From the NCBI GenBank assembly GCA_026390635.1, contig JAPLFO010000140.1:19069-75425 (forward strand): a stretch of 56,357 nt of DNA, read 5' to 3'. This DNA is from Ignavibacteriales bacterium (GTDB lineage: Bacteria > Bacteroidota > Ignavibacteria > UBA10030 > UBA8401). Positions 8,017-16,265 of the stretch are shown piece by piece. Numbering within the stretch: position 1 is the first letter of the stretch; the number at the start of each line of letters is the position of its first letter. The notes under the pieces are model-generated. The model ran no database searches. It was not told the DNA's origin and saw only the letters and a program-made list of their open reading frames with translations. The position numbers were made by a program, and so were the translations under genes.

Positions 8017-9813
8017 TCAGTGTTTCCGCATGAGGATCTTTCTCACCGATCCCCCCGCTTCCAGGCGGCATTCATACCGTTCATCATCTCCGGCAACCGT
8101 TTCGAAAAGCGCAATATACGTCCCAGGCTGCTGACGCGCATCGACGAGACACTTCTCCACTCCCGTTCTCTGCGAAGTGACAGCAAGGCGCACACGACAT
8201 GATGCATCGATTTCATAGAGAATAATGGTTTTTTCTGCAAACGGCTCGGGATAATTCTGCGCCAAGACGCAGCCAACCTCTGCGGGTTCTCCCAAAGAAT
8301 TCCTCGCCTCAACCCTGTGAATTACATGCGGAGACTCGGCAATACTGCGCACCTCCGTTTGCTCTGTTGCCGTTGCAATGGACACCGGCATTCCCGTCAC
8401 TGCCGGAGTGCTTTCATTGTTGCATGAGTCCAGCGCGGTGACAGCATACGAATAGATTTTTTCATTCGTCTTCAGATCGGAGTAGTTTGTCCCATCGCCC
8501 GGTACGATGGCAAGAATGTTGCGCGGATCCCTCGTGTCGACTTTTTTGAAAGATGACCGGTAGATCACATAACCGTTCGGCAGATCGCCGTCGGTTGCCG
8601 GCCCGGGGCTTTGCCAGCGCAGCATCCCGGAAGCAGAAACAGTAAGCTTTGCCGGAGCAAGCGGCGGAATGGAATCAATCCATGGCATCGGGGGGATCAG
8701 AGCTGGAAAGCGGTAGGCCGGAATATGATTGTCGAGCACTTCCAGATGCCGGTAGCGGAAAAATGCCTGCCCTTCCGCTCCCGCTTTTCTGCTAACGACT
8801 ATCTGATCGTCAATTTCTTCTCTGATCTTCTTCTTGTAGACGCCAATGCCTGCATAGATGTGACGGCTAAAAGCGTGTCCGGTCCACTCCCGGCACATCT
8901 CCCCAAAATCCGGGTCATGCTCCGTTCCACCATTGCCGAGATCCCAATACAACTGCGGCACGACATAGTCCTGTACGTGTTGGCGCAGCCATCCGCGTGC
9001 ATCTTGAAACACTCCTGCGTAACCCGTAAAGTCCGATTGAATGCCCTTCATCGGTTGATAGATGCCGATCGGCGCTGATCCGATTTTCAAATGGGGTTTT
9101 TTCTTTTTGATCGTGCGGTACACGTCAGCAACAAACACGTCCAGGTTGTGCCGCCTCCAATCATCGCGCGTCCTTCCGTCGCCGTACATCCGGAACGATT
9201 TCCAATCTTCAATTCCCCGCTCAGGATATCGCAGATAGTCGAAGTGAATGCCATCCACGTTGTATCGCAACGCAACATCCATGACGACCTGTCTGGAGAA
9301 CTCGCGCGCCTCCGGGATTCCCATATCCAGCCACCACTCGTGTCCGGTCTGTTTTGCCCATGACGGATGCGCATCCACAACGTGTGCAGGCACCGATCGA
9401 GGCGGCCGTCCATCGCCATAGACCTTGGCAATATTCAGCCAGGCATGCACCTCCAGCCCTGCTGTGTGCGCCTCCTGAAGAAGAAATTCCAGTGGATCCC
9501 ATCCCGGATCCCTGCCGGCCGTGCCCGTCAATTCCTCCGCCCATGGTTCGTAGTGCGACTGGTACATTGCATTTCCCCGTGGACGCACCTGGAAGAAGAT
9601 TGTATTGAAATTTCTCGATCGCAGATCTTCGACAATGCGCCGGAGCGATTCCTTCTGCTCCTGCTGATCATGCGACTGCGGCCAATCCATGCCGCCGAGT
9701 GTCGTCAGCCAGACGGCGCGGACTTCACACTTCGGCGGAGCAGGAATTGGTTGTGCAGAAAGAGGAAGCAGGCAGAGAAGCGGCAAGACAATAAATACGG
9801 CGGTGTATCGCAT
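8017..9813 (-). CDS. Secreted glycoside-hydrolase-like (GHL10) protein with T9SS-type tail
   Basis: 598 aa. A signal peptide (residues ~1-20) precedes a GHL10 domain (~27-330), seen in EVRAVWLTTLGGMDWP, IFFQVRPRGNAMY, LEVHAWLN and VDGIHFDYLRYP. A fibronectin-III-like domain follows (~385-480). The last ~80 residues start AQNYPEPF and end RKILMRKH, a diverged T9SS type A sorting tail. GHL10 (DUF187) proteins are predicted TIM-barrel carbohydrate-active enzymes; the substrate is unknown. The ATG overlaps the stop of the DUF1684 gene (TAATG), so it is the last gene of the sthA operon. Confidence 0.85.
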   Translation of the reverse strand: MRYTAVFIVLPLLCLLPLSAQPIPAPPKCEVRAVWLTTLGGMDWPQSHDQQEQKESLRRIVEDLRSRNFNTIFFQVRPRGNAMYQSHYEPWAEELTGTAGRDPGWDPLEFLLQEAHTAGLEVHAWLNIAKVYGDGRPPRSVPAHVVDAHPSWAKQTGHEWWLDMGIPEAREFSRQVVMDVALRYNVDGIHFDYLRYPERGIEDWKSFRMYGDGRTRDDWRRHNLDVFVADVYRTIKKKKPHLKIGSAPIGIYQPMKGIQSDFTGYAGVFQDARGWLRQHVQDYVVPQLYWDLGNGGTEHDPDFGEMCREWTGHAFSRHIYAGIGVYKKKIREEIDDQIVVSRKAGAEGQAFFRYRHLEVLDNHIPAYRFPALIPPMPWIDSIPPLAPAKLTVSASGMLRWQSPGPATDGDLPNGYVIYRSSFKKVDTRDPRNILAIVPGDGTNYSDLKTNEKIYSYAVTALDSCNNESTPAVTGMPVSIATATEQTEVRSIAESPHVIHRVEARNSLGEPAEVGCVLAQNYPEPFAEKTIILYEIDASCRVRLAVTSQRTGVEKCLVDARQQPGTYIALFETVAGDDERYECRLEAGGSVRKILMRKH

Positions 9814-10451
9814 TAGTGATCGTCGTGATATTTCTTTTCACCGGCGTTGATGGCAAGATCCAAGACATCGTCGCGTGTGGGTACCGCGCAGGAATAGTGC
9901 GATGTGTACGCGCAGTACGGATTATATGCCTTGTTGAAGTCGATGACGTAGATGTGTGTGCTGTCGGGAGATTCGAGATCGATCTCCACATAGCGACCGA
10001 CCGGATATGTTTCCTTTCCCGTGGTGAGGTCGGTAAACCAGACCATCAGATAGGAACGGAGACCCTCGCCCCGCTGTTTGAGTTCCGCCTCTGTAAATTT
10101 ATACACATTGAGCCGGAATTCTCTTTGCTGCAGTGTGAATGTAAGAATACCATAGCGGATCACATGGCGCTCTTCACCCTTTGTGCCGCGTGTAACGATT
10201 TCGGATGGATCCGGATAACGATGGAGACGCGCTTCTGCGCGGAACGCATAGTCGGGAGGAAACCATTTGATTCCCGTGAACTGAATCGATGAATCTCTGA
10301 GAAACGGCGACGATGGGTCACTGCGCATTGTCGAATCAACGGTTGCACGATGTGCAGAGAGAGCGGCAAGGTACTCGGGTGGTGCCGCCGGTTGACGGTG
10401 GCAGGCAGACAGGACTATCAGGAAGACCACCGATGCGCACACAGACTTCAT
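9813..10451 (-). CDS. DUF1684 lipoprotein
   Basis: 212 aa. The start at 10451 is chosen because its ATG overlaps the TGA of the upstream HerA-like gene (ATGA) and gives a lipoprotein signal (VFLIVLSAC). The body matches DUF1684: IKWFPPDYAFRAEARL, then DLTTGKETYPVGRYVEID, and the C-terminal DFNKAYNPYCAYTSHYSCAVP. The NPYCAY...CAVP signature is diagnostic of the family. Its function is unknown; it should sit on the periplasmic face of a membrane. Confidence 0.85.
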   Translation of the reverse strand: MKSVCASVVFLIVLSACHRQPAAPPEYLAALSAHRATVDSTMRSDPSSPFLRDSSIQFTGIKWFPPDYAFRAEARLHRYPDPSEIVTRGTKGEERHVIRYGILTFTLQQREFRLNVYKFTEAELKQRGEGLRSYLMVWFTDLTTGKETYPVGRYVEIDLESPDSTHIYVIDFNKAYNPYCAYTSHYSCAVPTRDDVLDLAINAGEKKYHDDH

Positions 10452-12076
10452 CCGCGCTCCTGTCTCCACCATCGATCAACAACATCCGAAACGATCGTCG
10501 GCTTTTCGTGCGCAATCCATTTGTCATAGAAGTGAATATCCGCGCTGTCCGGCGGCGGTGCGGGAAAGTCAAGGAGAACGCGCACCGGTAATGCGGTCGC
10601 ATCGCCGATCACCATCGCTTCGCCCTGCCGGAGTGACGGTAAAAACTCCAACATGTTGCCGAATGAATCAGGAACGAGTTTCTTGATATAGTTTTGATCA
10701 TTCGGATTTGTCAGGCGGAGGGTTACAAAGTTGTTGCATTGCGAAAGGATCGTCTCGGACAGATCCGAAGGACGTTGACTGACAATCATGCAGGTCACGC
10801 CGTATTTTCGTCCTTCTTTTGCAATGCGTTCCACCGTCCGGCGGGCAGCGCGATTGTTGGGGGTCGGGACTTGCGGAAGATAATTGTGCGCTTCTTCGAA
10901 CACAAGCAGCACTGGAAAATCGGACTTTGCTTTATTCCAAAAATTGAAATCGAACACTGTCCTTGCCAGCAACGACACAATCACATTCACGATATCGAAC
11001 GGCACGCCGCTGAGATCGATTACCGTCACCTGACGCTTGGTGTCGAGTCCGAAAATCCGCGTGATGATGTCTTTGATCGCATTCGAATCTTTGTATTTGC
11101 GCGGCTTGAACATGAACTCATAGCGTTTGTCCGTCATGCGGCTGTCCAGCCGGATGAGAAGCCGTGTAAATTGCCCGTAAAACGGCCCTTCGCGCGATGC
11201 ACCACCGCCATAGCCGGTGATGCGTTCGGTATCGTAGAACTGGAACTTTGCGCGGACTTCGTTGAGATCGTAGTACACCGGCGTATCGATCGTGATCAGT
11301 TCCTGGATCTCCGGCATTTTGGCCTTCTTCGAGTTCAGAACAAGATCCTTCAGCAGCATTGTCTGGCTTTGCGCCGACTGTTCGGTGTCGTCGATAAACG
11401 TTTCGCGCATCTCTTCGAAATTCATAAACCAATGCGGCAGTTCCAGATCGGTGATGTTGATCAGATTTCCGAAATCACGGAAGGCGGCGCTGTATTCGTT
11501 GTGGATGTCGAGGATGATGACATGCGTATTCGGAAACATCTGCACTTTTTGGAGAATCGATGCAACTGCCGTCGATTTTCCCGATCCGGTGGAGCCAAGC
11601 AGAGCGATGTGCTTTCCAAAAAATTTGTTCGGATCCAGGTACTGCCGCTCGCCGGCATATCCGGAAATGTCGCCGATGGCAAACCCGAACTGCGCAAACG
11701 ATGCGAACAGACTGGACATGTCTTTGTCGTCCGCCATGTACACATCGTAACCGAGCCCCGGAAAGGCCGCGATACCTTTTTCAAAGCGCGTACCAACAAC
11801 CGAGCCGATGAGTTGCACCACCATTTCTTTCGGCAGCATGGTCACGTCCTGGCCTTGTTGCTGCTGATCCGGGCCGGCATACCGCATTTCCGTCACCATC
11901 GCAATGATGATGATCTCACCGACGGGAACCGCGACGAAGGATGAAATCTGTCCGATGTGATACACCTTGCCGTCGATCTCACGGTCGAGCGACACGATGG
12001 ACTCATCCATCCGAACAACGGCTTTGAGGCTGTTGATGGATGTGACGATACCGATATGTTTTTCCTGGATCGACAT
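10448..12076 (-). CDS. HerA-like hexameric ATPase (DUF87)
   Basis: 542 aa. An N-terminal beta domain resembling a HAS barrel (HIGIVTSINSLKAVVRM) comes first. The P-loop ATPase follows with Walker A LGSTGSGKST near 160-168 and Walker B VLLVFEEAHNYLP near 390-400. The arginine-finger region (RIAKEGRKYGVTCMIVSQRPSDL) is next. HerA-family ATPases are DNA-translocating hexamers that usually work with NurA or Sir2-type partners in end resection or phage defence. No partner nuclease is next to it. Instead it lies four bases after sthA and overlaps the DUF1684 gene, so its role here is uncertain. Confidence 0.85.
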   Translation of the reverse strand: MSIQEKHIGIVTSINSLKAVVRMDESIVSLDREIDGKVYHIGQISSFVAVPVGEIIIIAMVTEMRYAGPDQQQQGQDVTMLPKEMVVQLIGSVVGTRFEKGIAAFPGLGYDVYMADDKDMSSLFASFAQFGFAIGDISGYAGERQYLDPNKFFGKHIALLGSTGSGKSTAVASILQKVQMFPNTHVIILDIHNEYSAAFRDFGNLINITDLELPHWFMNFEEMRETFIDDTEQSAQSQTMLLKDLVLNSKKAKMPEIQELITIDTPVYYDLNEVRAKFQFYDTERITGYGGGASREGPFYGQFTRLLIRLDSRMTDKRYEFMFKPRKYKDSNAIKDIITRIFGLDTKRQVTVIDLSGVPFDIVNVIVSLLARTVFDFNFWNKAKSDFPVLLVFEEAHNYLPQVPTPNNRAARRTVERIAKEGRKYGVTCMIVSQRPSDLSETILSQCNNFVTLRLTNPNDQNYIKKLVPDSFGNMLEFLPSLRQGEAMVIGDATALPVRVLLDFPAPPPDSADIHFYDKWIAHEKPTIVSDVVDRWWRQERG

Positions 12077-12080
12077 GGTA

Positions 12081-13505
12081 TCAGCGCTTCGGCTGCGGTG
12101 TTTTCTTTTTCATCTTTGAAAGATTCTGCAAGCCATCATATGCCGCGTATTTGTAAATCTCGGAGAGTGAGGGGAAGTTGAACACCGACTGTATGAAATA
12201 ATCGATCGTCAAGCCCCGGGAGAGCACAAACATTCCGAGATGAATAAGCTCCGAGGCATTTTCGCCGATGATGTGTGCGCCGAGAAGTTTTTGATCGTCC
12301 GGCGAGAAGAGCAACTTCACCATACCATCCAAGTCGCCGATGATCTGGCCGCGCGCATTCGTTTCATACATCGCGCGTCCGACACAGTATGGAATTTCTT
12401 TCTTTTTGAGCGACTCTTCCGTCATTCCCACAAATGAAATTTCCGGAATGGTATAGACAGCCAGCGGAATATAGGGCGACACGTGCTTCTTATACTTCAG
12501 TTTGAAGGCATGACACATCGCCACGCGTGCCTGCTCCATCGATGTGGAGGACAAGGCGGGAAATCCGATCACGTCGCCGGCGGCGTAGACATTCGGGACA
12601 GCGGTTTGAAAATGCTCGTTCACCGGAATATTTCCATGATCATTGGCGTTGATTTTCAGGGCGGCCAGATTTAGGGACTTGGTATTGCCGTACCGTCCAG
12701 CGGCAACCAACACTGCTTCCGATTCAATGACCTCTCCGTTGGACAGATGGACAATCGCCGAGCTGTCGCGCGTCTCCAGATAATCCAAGGAGAGACCGTT
12801 CCGGATGGTAACCCCGAGATCGGTCATGTGGGCATGCAGACGCTTCGAGATTTCTCCATCCAGAAAAGAAAGAATACGCGGTTTCGTTTCGACGATTGTG
12901 ACGAAAACACCAAGTGACGAAAAAATCGTCGCGTACTCACATCCCACCGTCCCGGCACCGATGATCGTCAGGCTGCGGGGCATCCGGGTCATGTTGATGA
13001 TGGCGTCGCTGTCGTACACAATGCAGCCATCGATGGAAAAATTTCCCGGAGAATTTGGAACCGAGCCAGTCGCAATCAAAAAATATTTCGACGTATAGCG
13101 CTCCTTGGTTCCGTTCAAATCCACTTCCACGGTGTGTGCGTCAACAAATGACGCGGTGCCGAAAATCAGCTGGATATTATGACGCTCAATGTTCTTGTAA
13201 ATCAGATCCCATTCGTTGTTCACGACGTGGGTCTTGCGATACATCAGCGCTTCTATAGAGATGGTTTCCTTCAGGCTATAGTCGATGCCATAGAGCCCGC
13301 GCTGCCGAAGGTTGGTGAAGTAGAGCGCCGTTTCACGCAGCGTTTTGCTGGGGATGGTCCCCGTGTTGACGGACGCGCCCCCCACTCTGGGGTCTTTTTC
13401 GATGATCGCGGTCTTTTTGCCAAAGTATGCCGCCTGTGCGGCTCCTTTTTCTCCTGCAGGACCGGAGCCGATTACAACGAGGTCAAAGTCGTAAATTTTC
13501 TTCAT
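12081..13505 (-). CDS. sthA: Soluble pyridine nucleotide transhydrogenase (Si-specific)
   Basis: 474 aa flavoprotein of the disulfide-reductase superfamily. FAD-binding GSGPAGEKGAAQAA is at the N-terminus; the NAD(P) Rossmann motif is GAGTVGCEYATIF and the second FAD motif is VYAAGDVIGFP. The redox-active CxxxxC is replaced by GGASVNTGTIPSKTLRE, the hallmark that separates SthA from lipoamide dehydrogenase. It converts NADPH and NAD+ to NADP+ and NADH. The ATG at 13505 gives MKKIYDFDLVVIGSG; an upstream in-frame start at 13538 is not supported. It is the first gene of a four-gene operon. Confidence 0.9.
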   Translation of the reverse strand: MKKIYDFDLVVIGSGPAGEKGAAQAAYFGKKTAIIEKDPRVGGASVNTGTIPSKTLRETALYFTNLRQRGLYGIDYSLKETISIEALMYRKTHVVNNEWDLIYKNIERHNIQLIFGTASFVDAHTVEVDLNGTKERYTSKYFLIATGSVPNSPGNFSIDGCIVYDSDAIINMTRMPRSLTIIGAGTVGCEYATIFSSLGVFVTIVETKPRILSFLDGEISKRLHAHMTDLGVTIRNGLSLDYLETRDSSAIVHLSNGEVIESEAVLVAAGRYGNTKSLNLAALKINANDHGNIPVNEHFQTAVPNVYAAGDVIGFPALSSTSMEQARVAMCHAFKLKYKKHVSPYIPLAVYTIPEISFVGMTEESLKKKEIPYCVGRAMYETNARGQIIGDLDGMVKLLFSPDDQKLLGAHIIGENASELIHLGMFVLSRGLTIDYFIQSVFNFPSLSEIYKYAAYDGLQNLSKMKKKTPQPKR

Positions 13506-13848
13506 GGTCTGAAAATGAGATAATGAGAAAAGATACACCTTTTTTCCTCAATGGCAACGACGGAAGAGTGATAATTCGACGGAGCAACACAGGAAATCCG
13601 GCCGGAAAGTCGAGTTGGAAGAAAATGTTCGATGTCTTTTTGCCAAATTGATTGACAGTCGATGGACTGTTCGTCCATAGTCCATTCGCGCTCAGGACTT
13701 TGCCGCAGCACCGGCAGTTCATAGCCTCGCCGGTCTTGTGCCGATTCCAAAAAAAGCAGTGCTGGGTTTGGTGAATTTCAGACGTCATTCCACCGGCGTT
13801 GAGTCCTTGTCTTCTTGACATATCCGCAAATATTTGCGATATTGGCAC
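13506..13848. promoter_or_regulatory. 343-bp divergent control region, with helicase promoter and palindromic operator at its right end
   Basis: Between divergent sthA and the helicase gene. At the right end, TTGACA (13815-13820), a 17-bp spacer and GATATT (13838-13843) form a promoter ending five bases before the helicase ATG. The spacer holds a perfect 14-bp palindrome, CGCAAATATTTGCG (13825-13838), a candidate repressor site. For sthA, TTGCCA and TATCTT with a 16-bp spacer lie about 25-45 bases upstream of its start. A small hairpin (ATGGAC-GTCCAT) lies near 13660-13677. No gene is supported in the middle. Confidence 0.5.
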
Positions 13849-16206
13849 ATGACCGCTTTCGGACTTACACCCGCTGCAATCCAACAGTGGCTGGATACGC
13901 GCGCAGGGAACGTTTCGGCAATATTCAGACTTTCTTCCTGCGAAGCGCCCATTGGTTCTGTTCCGCCCAATAGTGTGATCATACAAGATGTTTCTTTTCC
14001 CGAACTGAAGAACCGCCTCCCGCTGCTTGTGGGGCAGATGCTCTATCCGCTCTGGCTTCATGGCACTCCGTTTCATTTTCTCTCCATTCTGCATCGCGAT
14101 GACTACCGGCCGGCAAAAATCTCGTCTGAAGCCGTTCATGGTCCTTCTATCGAGCTCGAACGATACTTTCTCTGCGAACAACTCCTCGCGCTGCTCACAC
14201 TGCCGCCGCCATCATATTTCATCCGAACGACAGATGCCGCATCATCAGATCTCGACGCGTCTCAGCGCCTCGCGGTCAATCATCTTCATGGACCGATCTG
14301 CGTTCTTGCTCCCGCTGGTTCCGGAAAAACCAGAACACTCATCCGCCGCATCGTACACATGACGAATTCCGGCATCTCCCGTGAAGAGATTCTTGCGCTT
14401 GCATATAACACAAAGGCCGCAGACGAGATGAAAAACCGTTTGCTTTCACATGGGATCACCGGGATCGCGGTGCGAACATTTCATTCTCTCGGATTCGAGA
14501 TTTGCAGAAACGCCGGATGGCATTTTGATCCGGAGAATTCGCAATCCCAGACACAACAATTGCTTGGTGATGCCTTGCTTGGAGGCTGCGGCATTGGAAC
14601 AGATTCTCTCACCGAATGCATTCCCGTCTTGCTCAAAGCGATTGAGCGCGCAAAATCGGAATTGATACTCCCGCCTCTCCGCGTACCGGGGAAAGAGGGA
14701 ACAATATCCTTTGAAAAGTTTTTCCACAACTATTGTCGTCTGCACCGACAGCAGCGCCGGCTTGCCTTTGACGACATGGTCTATGTTGCTTTGCGCATTA
14801 TGATTGACGATGATTCGGTTCGCAGAGCCTATCAGGATCGCTTTCACTATATCCTTGCCGATGAATTCCAGGACTTGAATGCGGCTCAGATGCAGATGCT
14901 CCGAATCCTTGCGCTCCCGCGAAATCATCTCTTTGCGGTCGGCGACGATGATCAGATGATTTACGGTTGGCGCGGCGCGAGCGTCCGTTACTTGATCGCT
15001 TTTGCGGAAATGTATCCATCCGCACAGCAAATCGTTCTACAGACAAACTACCGCTCCAGTCGCGACGTCGTGCGCCATTCGCGCCGCCTCATCGAGTACA
15101 ACGCCCACAGGATTGCAAAAGACATCCGGCCCCGTGAGGGCGCAGAGCTGGGATCCTTTTCTGTTGAACGCGCTGCATCGCTTCATGCACAGGCTGCTTC
15201 CGCCATAGCGTGGATGAAAACCGTGCTGACCCATGAACATCTCGAATGGCGCGATTTCGCATTTCTTTTTCGCACCAATGTTCTTCAATTTCCGATTGCA
15301 CTCGAACTCGATTGTGCGGGTATTCCTCATTCACCGCTGCGTTTCGATCTGTTGTTTCACACTCCCGCCGGGCGCTTGTTGCTCGGCACCATCCGCGTTC
15401 TTCAGACAAAAGACACTGACGATACCTGCGAGTTCAGATTCCTTTTGAAAGAGCTCCGCCTCTCCCGAAAATCAATAGAACGGTTCCGGTCATGGCATGA
15501 CCTTGAAGAATCTGCATCCCTGAATAATTTGCCGGTATGGGAAGACGCCCGGTTGCGACGGGCGCGGGCGGGACTGCGGCGGCTGCGGACCCTTGCCGTT
15601 CTTCCCGATGCGTCAACACTCACCATCCTCCACGCTCTCAACGATCTCTTTGAAATCAGCTCCCGATGCCGCACGCGCCGCAGGCAGGAGCCGGATGAGC
15701 CTGGAGATGCTGACGTTTTTGAAGTCCTGTGTGCGCTTTCCTGCAAGTATCCCCTTTTTCGGGAATTTTGCATAGCTGTTGATGGCTGGACCACCCCTCA
15801 CGAAGATGGAAAAAGAGACAACTGCCGGGCTGAGTCGCGAAATAAAGTCACTCTTTCCACCATCCACCGGACAAAGGGAAACGAATACCGGAACGTTATC
15901 TATTATAATATGGTCATTCCTTCGGAAAGCACCGGGGAAAGCCTCGAAGAAGAGCGGCGTGTAGCATATGTCGGCCTGACACGCGCGAAGGACCACGTTC
16001 TTATTACTGCACCTGATCGTTGCCGCCCGCCCTTTCTCCGCGAAGCCGCACTCGATCCTGCGTTCGCCCGGACCCGCTCGATGACGCTCCGCCTGCGCTG
16101 GTTTGCAACGTGGCTGCTTGGCGGCACTGGAATCTCCCGGTCAAGAAATGCGGAGAGGTGCGCCGGGCTTGCGCGTGAGCTCACATTGCGCAGGAAAGTC
16201 CGTTAA
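13849..16206 (+). CDS. UvrD/Rep-type superfamily 1 DNA helicase with N-terminal extension
   Basis: 785 aa. Helicase motifs in order: LDASQRLAVNH (Q motif), APAGSGKTRTL (Walker A, ~154), DEFQDLNAAQM (Walker B, ~338), DDDQMIYGWRGA (motif III), TNYRSS (IV), STIHRTKGNEYRNVIYYN (V) and AYVGLTRAKDHVLI (VI). It should unwind DNA 3'-5' using ATP in repair or restart. Residues 1-~135 are not part of the standard fold and I do not recognise them. The ATG at 13849 follows a promoter by five bases, so the mRNA is probably leaderless. No nuclease domain is visible. Confidence 0.9.
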   Translation: MTAFGLTPAAIQQWLDTRAGNVSAIFRLSSCEAPIGSVPPNSVIIQDVSFPELKNRLPLLVGQMLYPLWLHGTPFHFLSILHRDDYRPAKISSEAVHGPSIELERYFLCEQLLALLTLPPPSYFIRTTDAASSDLDASQRLAVNHLHGPICVLAPAGSGKTRTLIRRIVHMTNSGISREEILALAYNTKAADEMKNRLLSHGITGIAVRTFHSLGFEICRNAGWHFDPENSQSQTQQLLGDALLGGCGIGTDSLTECIPVLLKAIERAKSELILPPLRVPGKEGTISFEKFFHNYCRLHRQQRRLAFDDMVYVALRIMIDDDSVRRAYQDRFHYILADEFQDLNAAQMQMLRILALPRNHLFAVGDDDQMIYGWRGASVRYLIAFAEMYPSAQQIVLQTNYRSSRDVVRHSRRLIEYNAHRIAKDIRPREGAELGSFSVERAASLHAQAASAIAWMKTVLTHEHLEWRDFAFLFRTNVLQFPIALELDCAGIPHSPLRFDLLFHTPAGRLLLGTIRVLQTKDTDDTCEFRFLLKELRLSRKSIERFRSWHDLEESASLNNLPVWEDARLRRARAGLRRLRTLAVLPDASTLTILHALNDLFEISSRCRTRRRQEPDEPGDADVFEVLCALSCKYPLFREFCIAVDGWTTPHEDGKRDNCRAESRNKVTLSTIHRTKGNEYRNVIYYNMVIPSESTGESLEEERRVAYVGLTRAKDHVLITAPDRCRPPFLREAALDPAFARTRSMTLRLRWFATWLLGGTGISRSRNAERCAGLARELTLRRKVR

Positions 16207-16211
16207 TCTCT

Positions 16212-16265
16212 TTGCATGGCGGTTATTTCTATAGTATATTTCATTCGTTTTGTTGGAACGAATGA
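16212..16265 (+). promoter_or_regulatory. Promoter and start-codon hairpin of the M1-like gene
   Basis: TTGCAT (16212-16217), a 17-bp spacer and TATATT (16235-16240). Just downstream is a perfect 9-bp inverted repeat, TCATTCGTT (16241-16249) and AACGAATGA (16257-16265), with a 7-base loop. The right arm contains the ATG at 16262. It could be an operator at the transcription start or an RNA hairpin that masks the start codon. Confidence 0.45.

Noticed and set aside
10694-11944. 416-codon plus-strand frame opposite the HerA-like gene
   Set aside because: Histidine/arginine-rich shadow of the ATPase; no start signal.
13483-13786. Minus-strand frame with CxxC (MNCRCCGK) in the sthA/helicase gap
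   Set aside because: It overlaps the sthA start and its promoter, has only one CxxC pair and no usual start or ribosome site.
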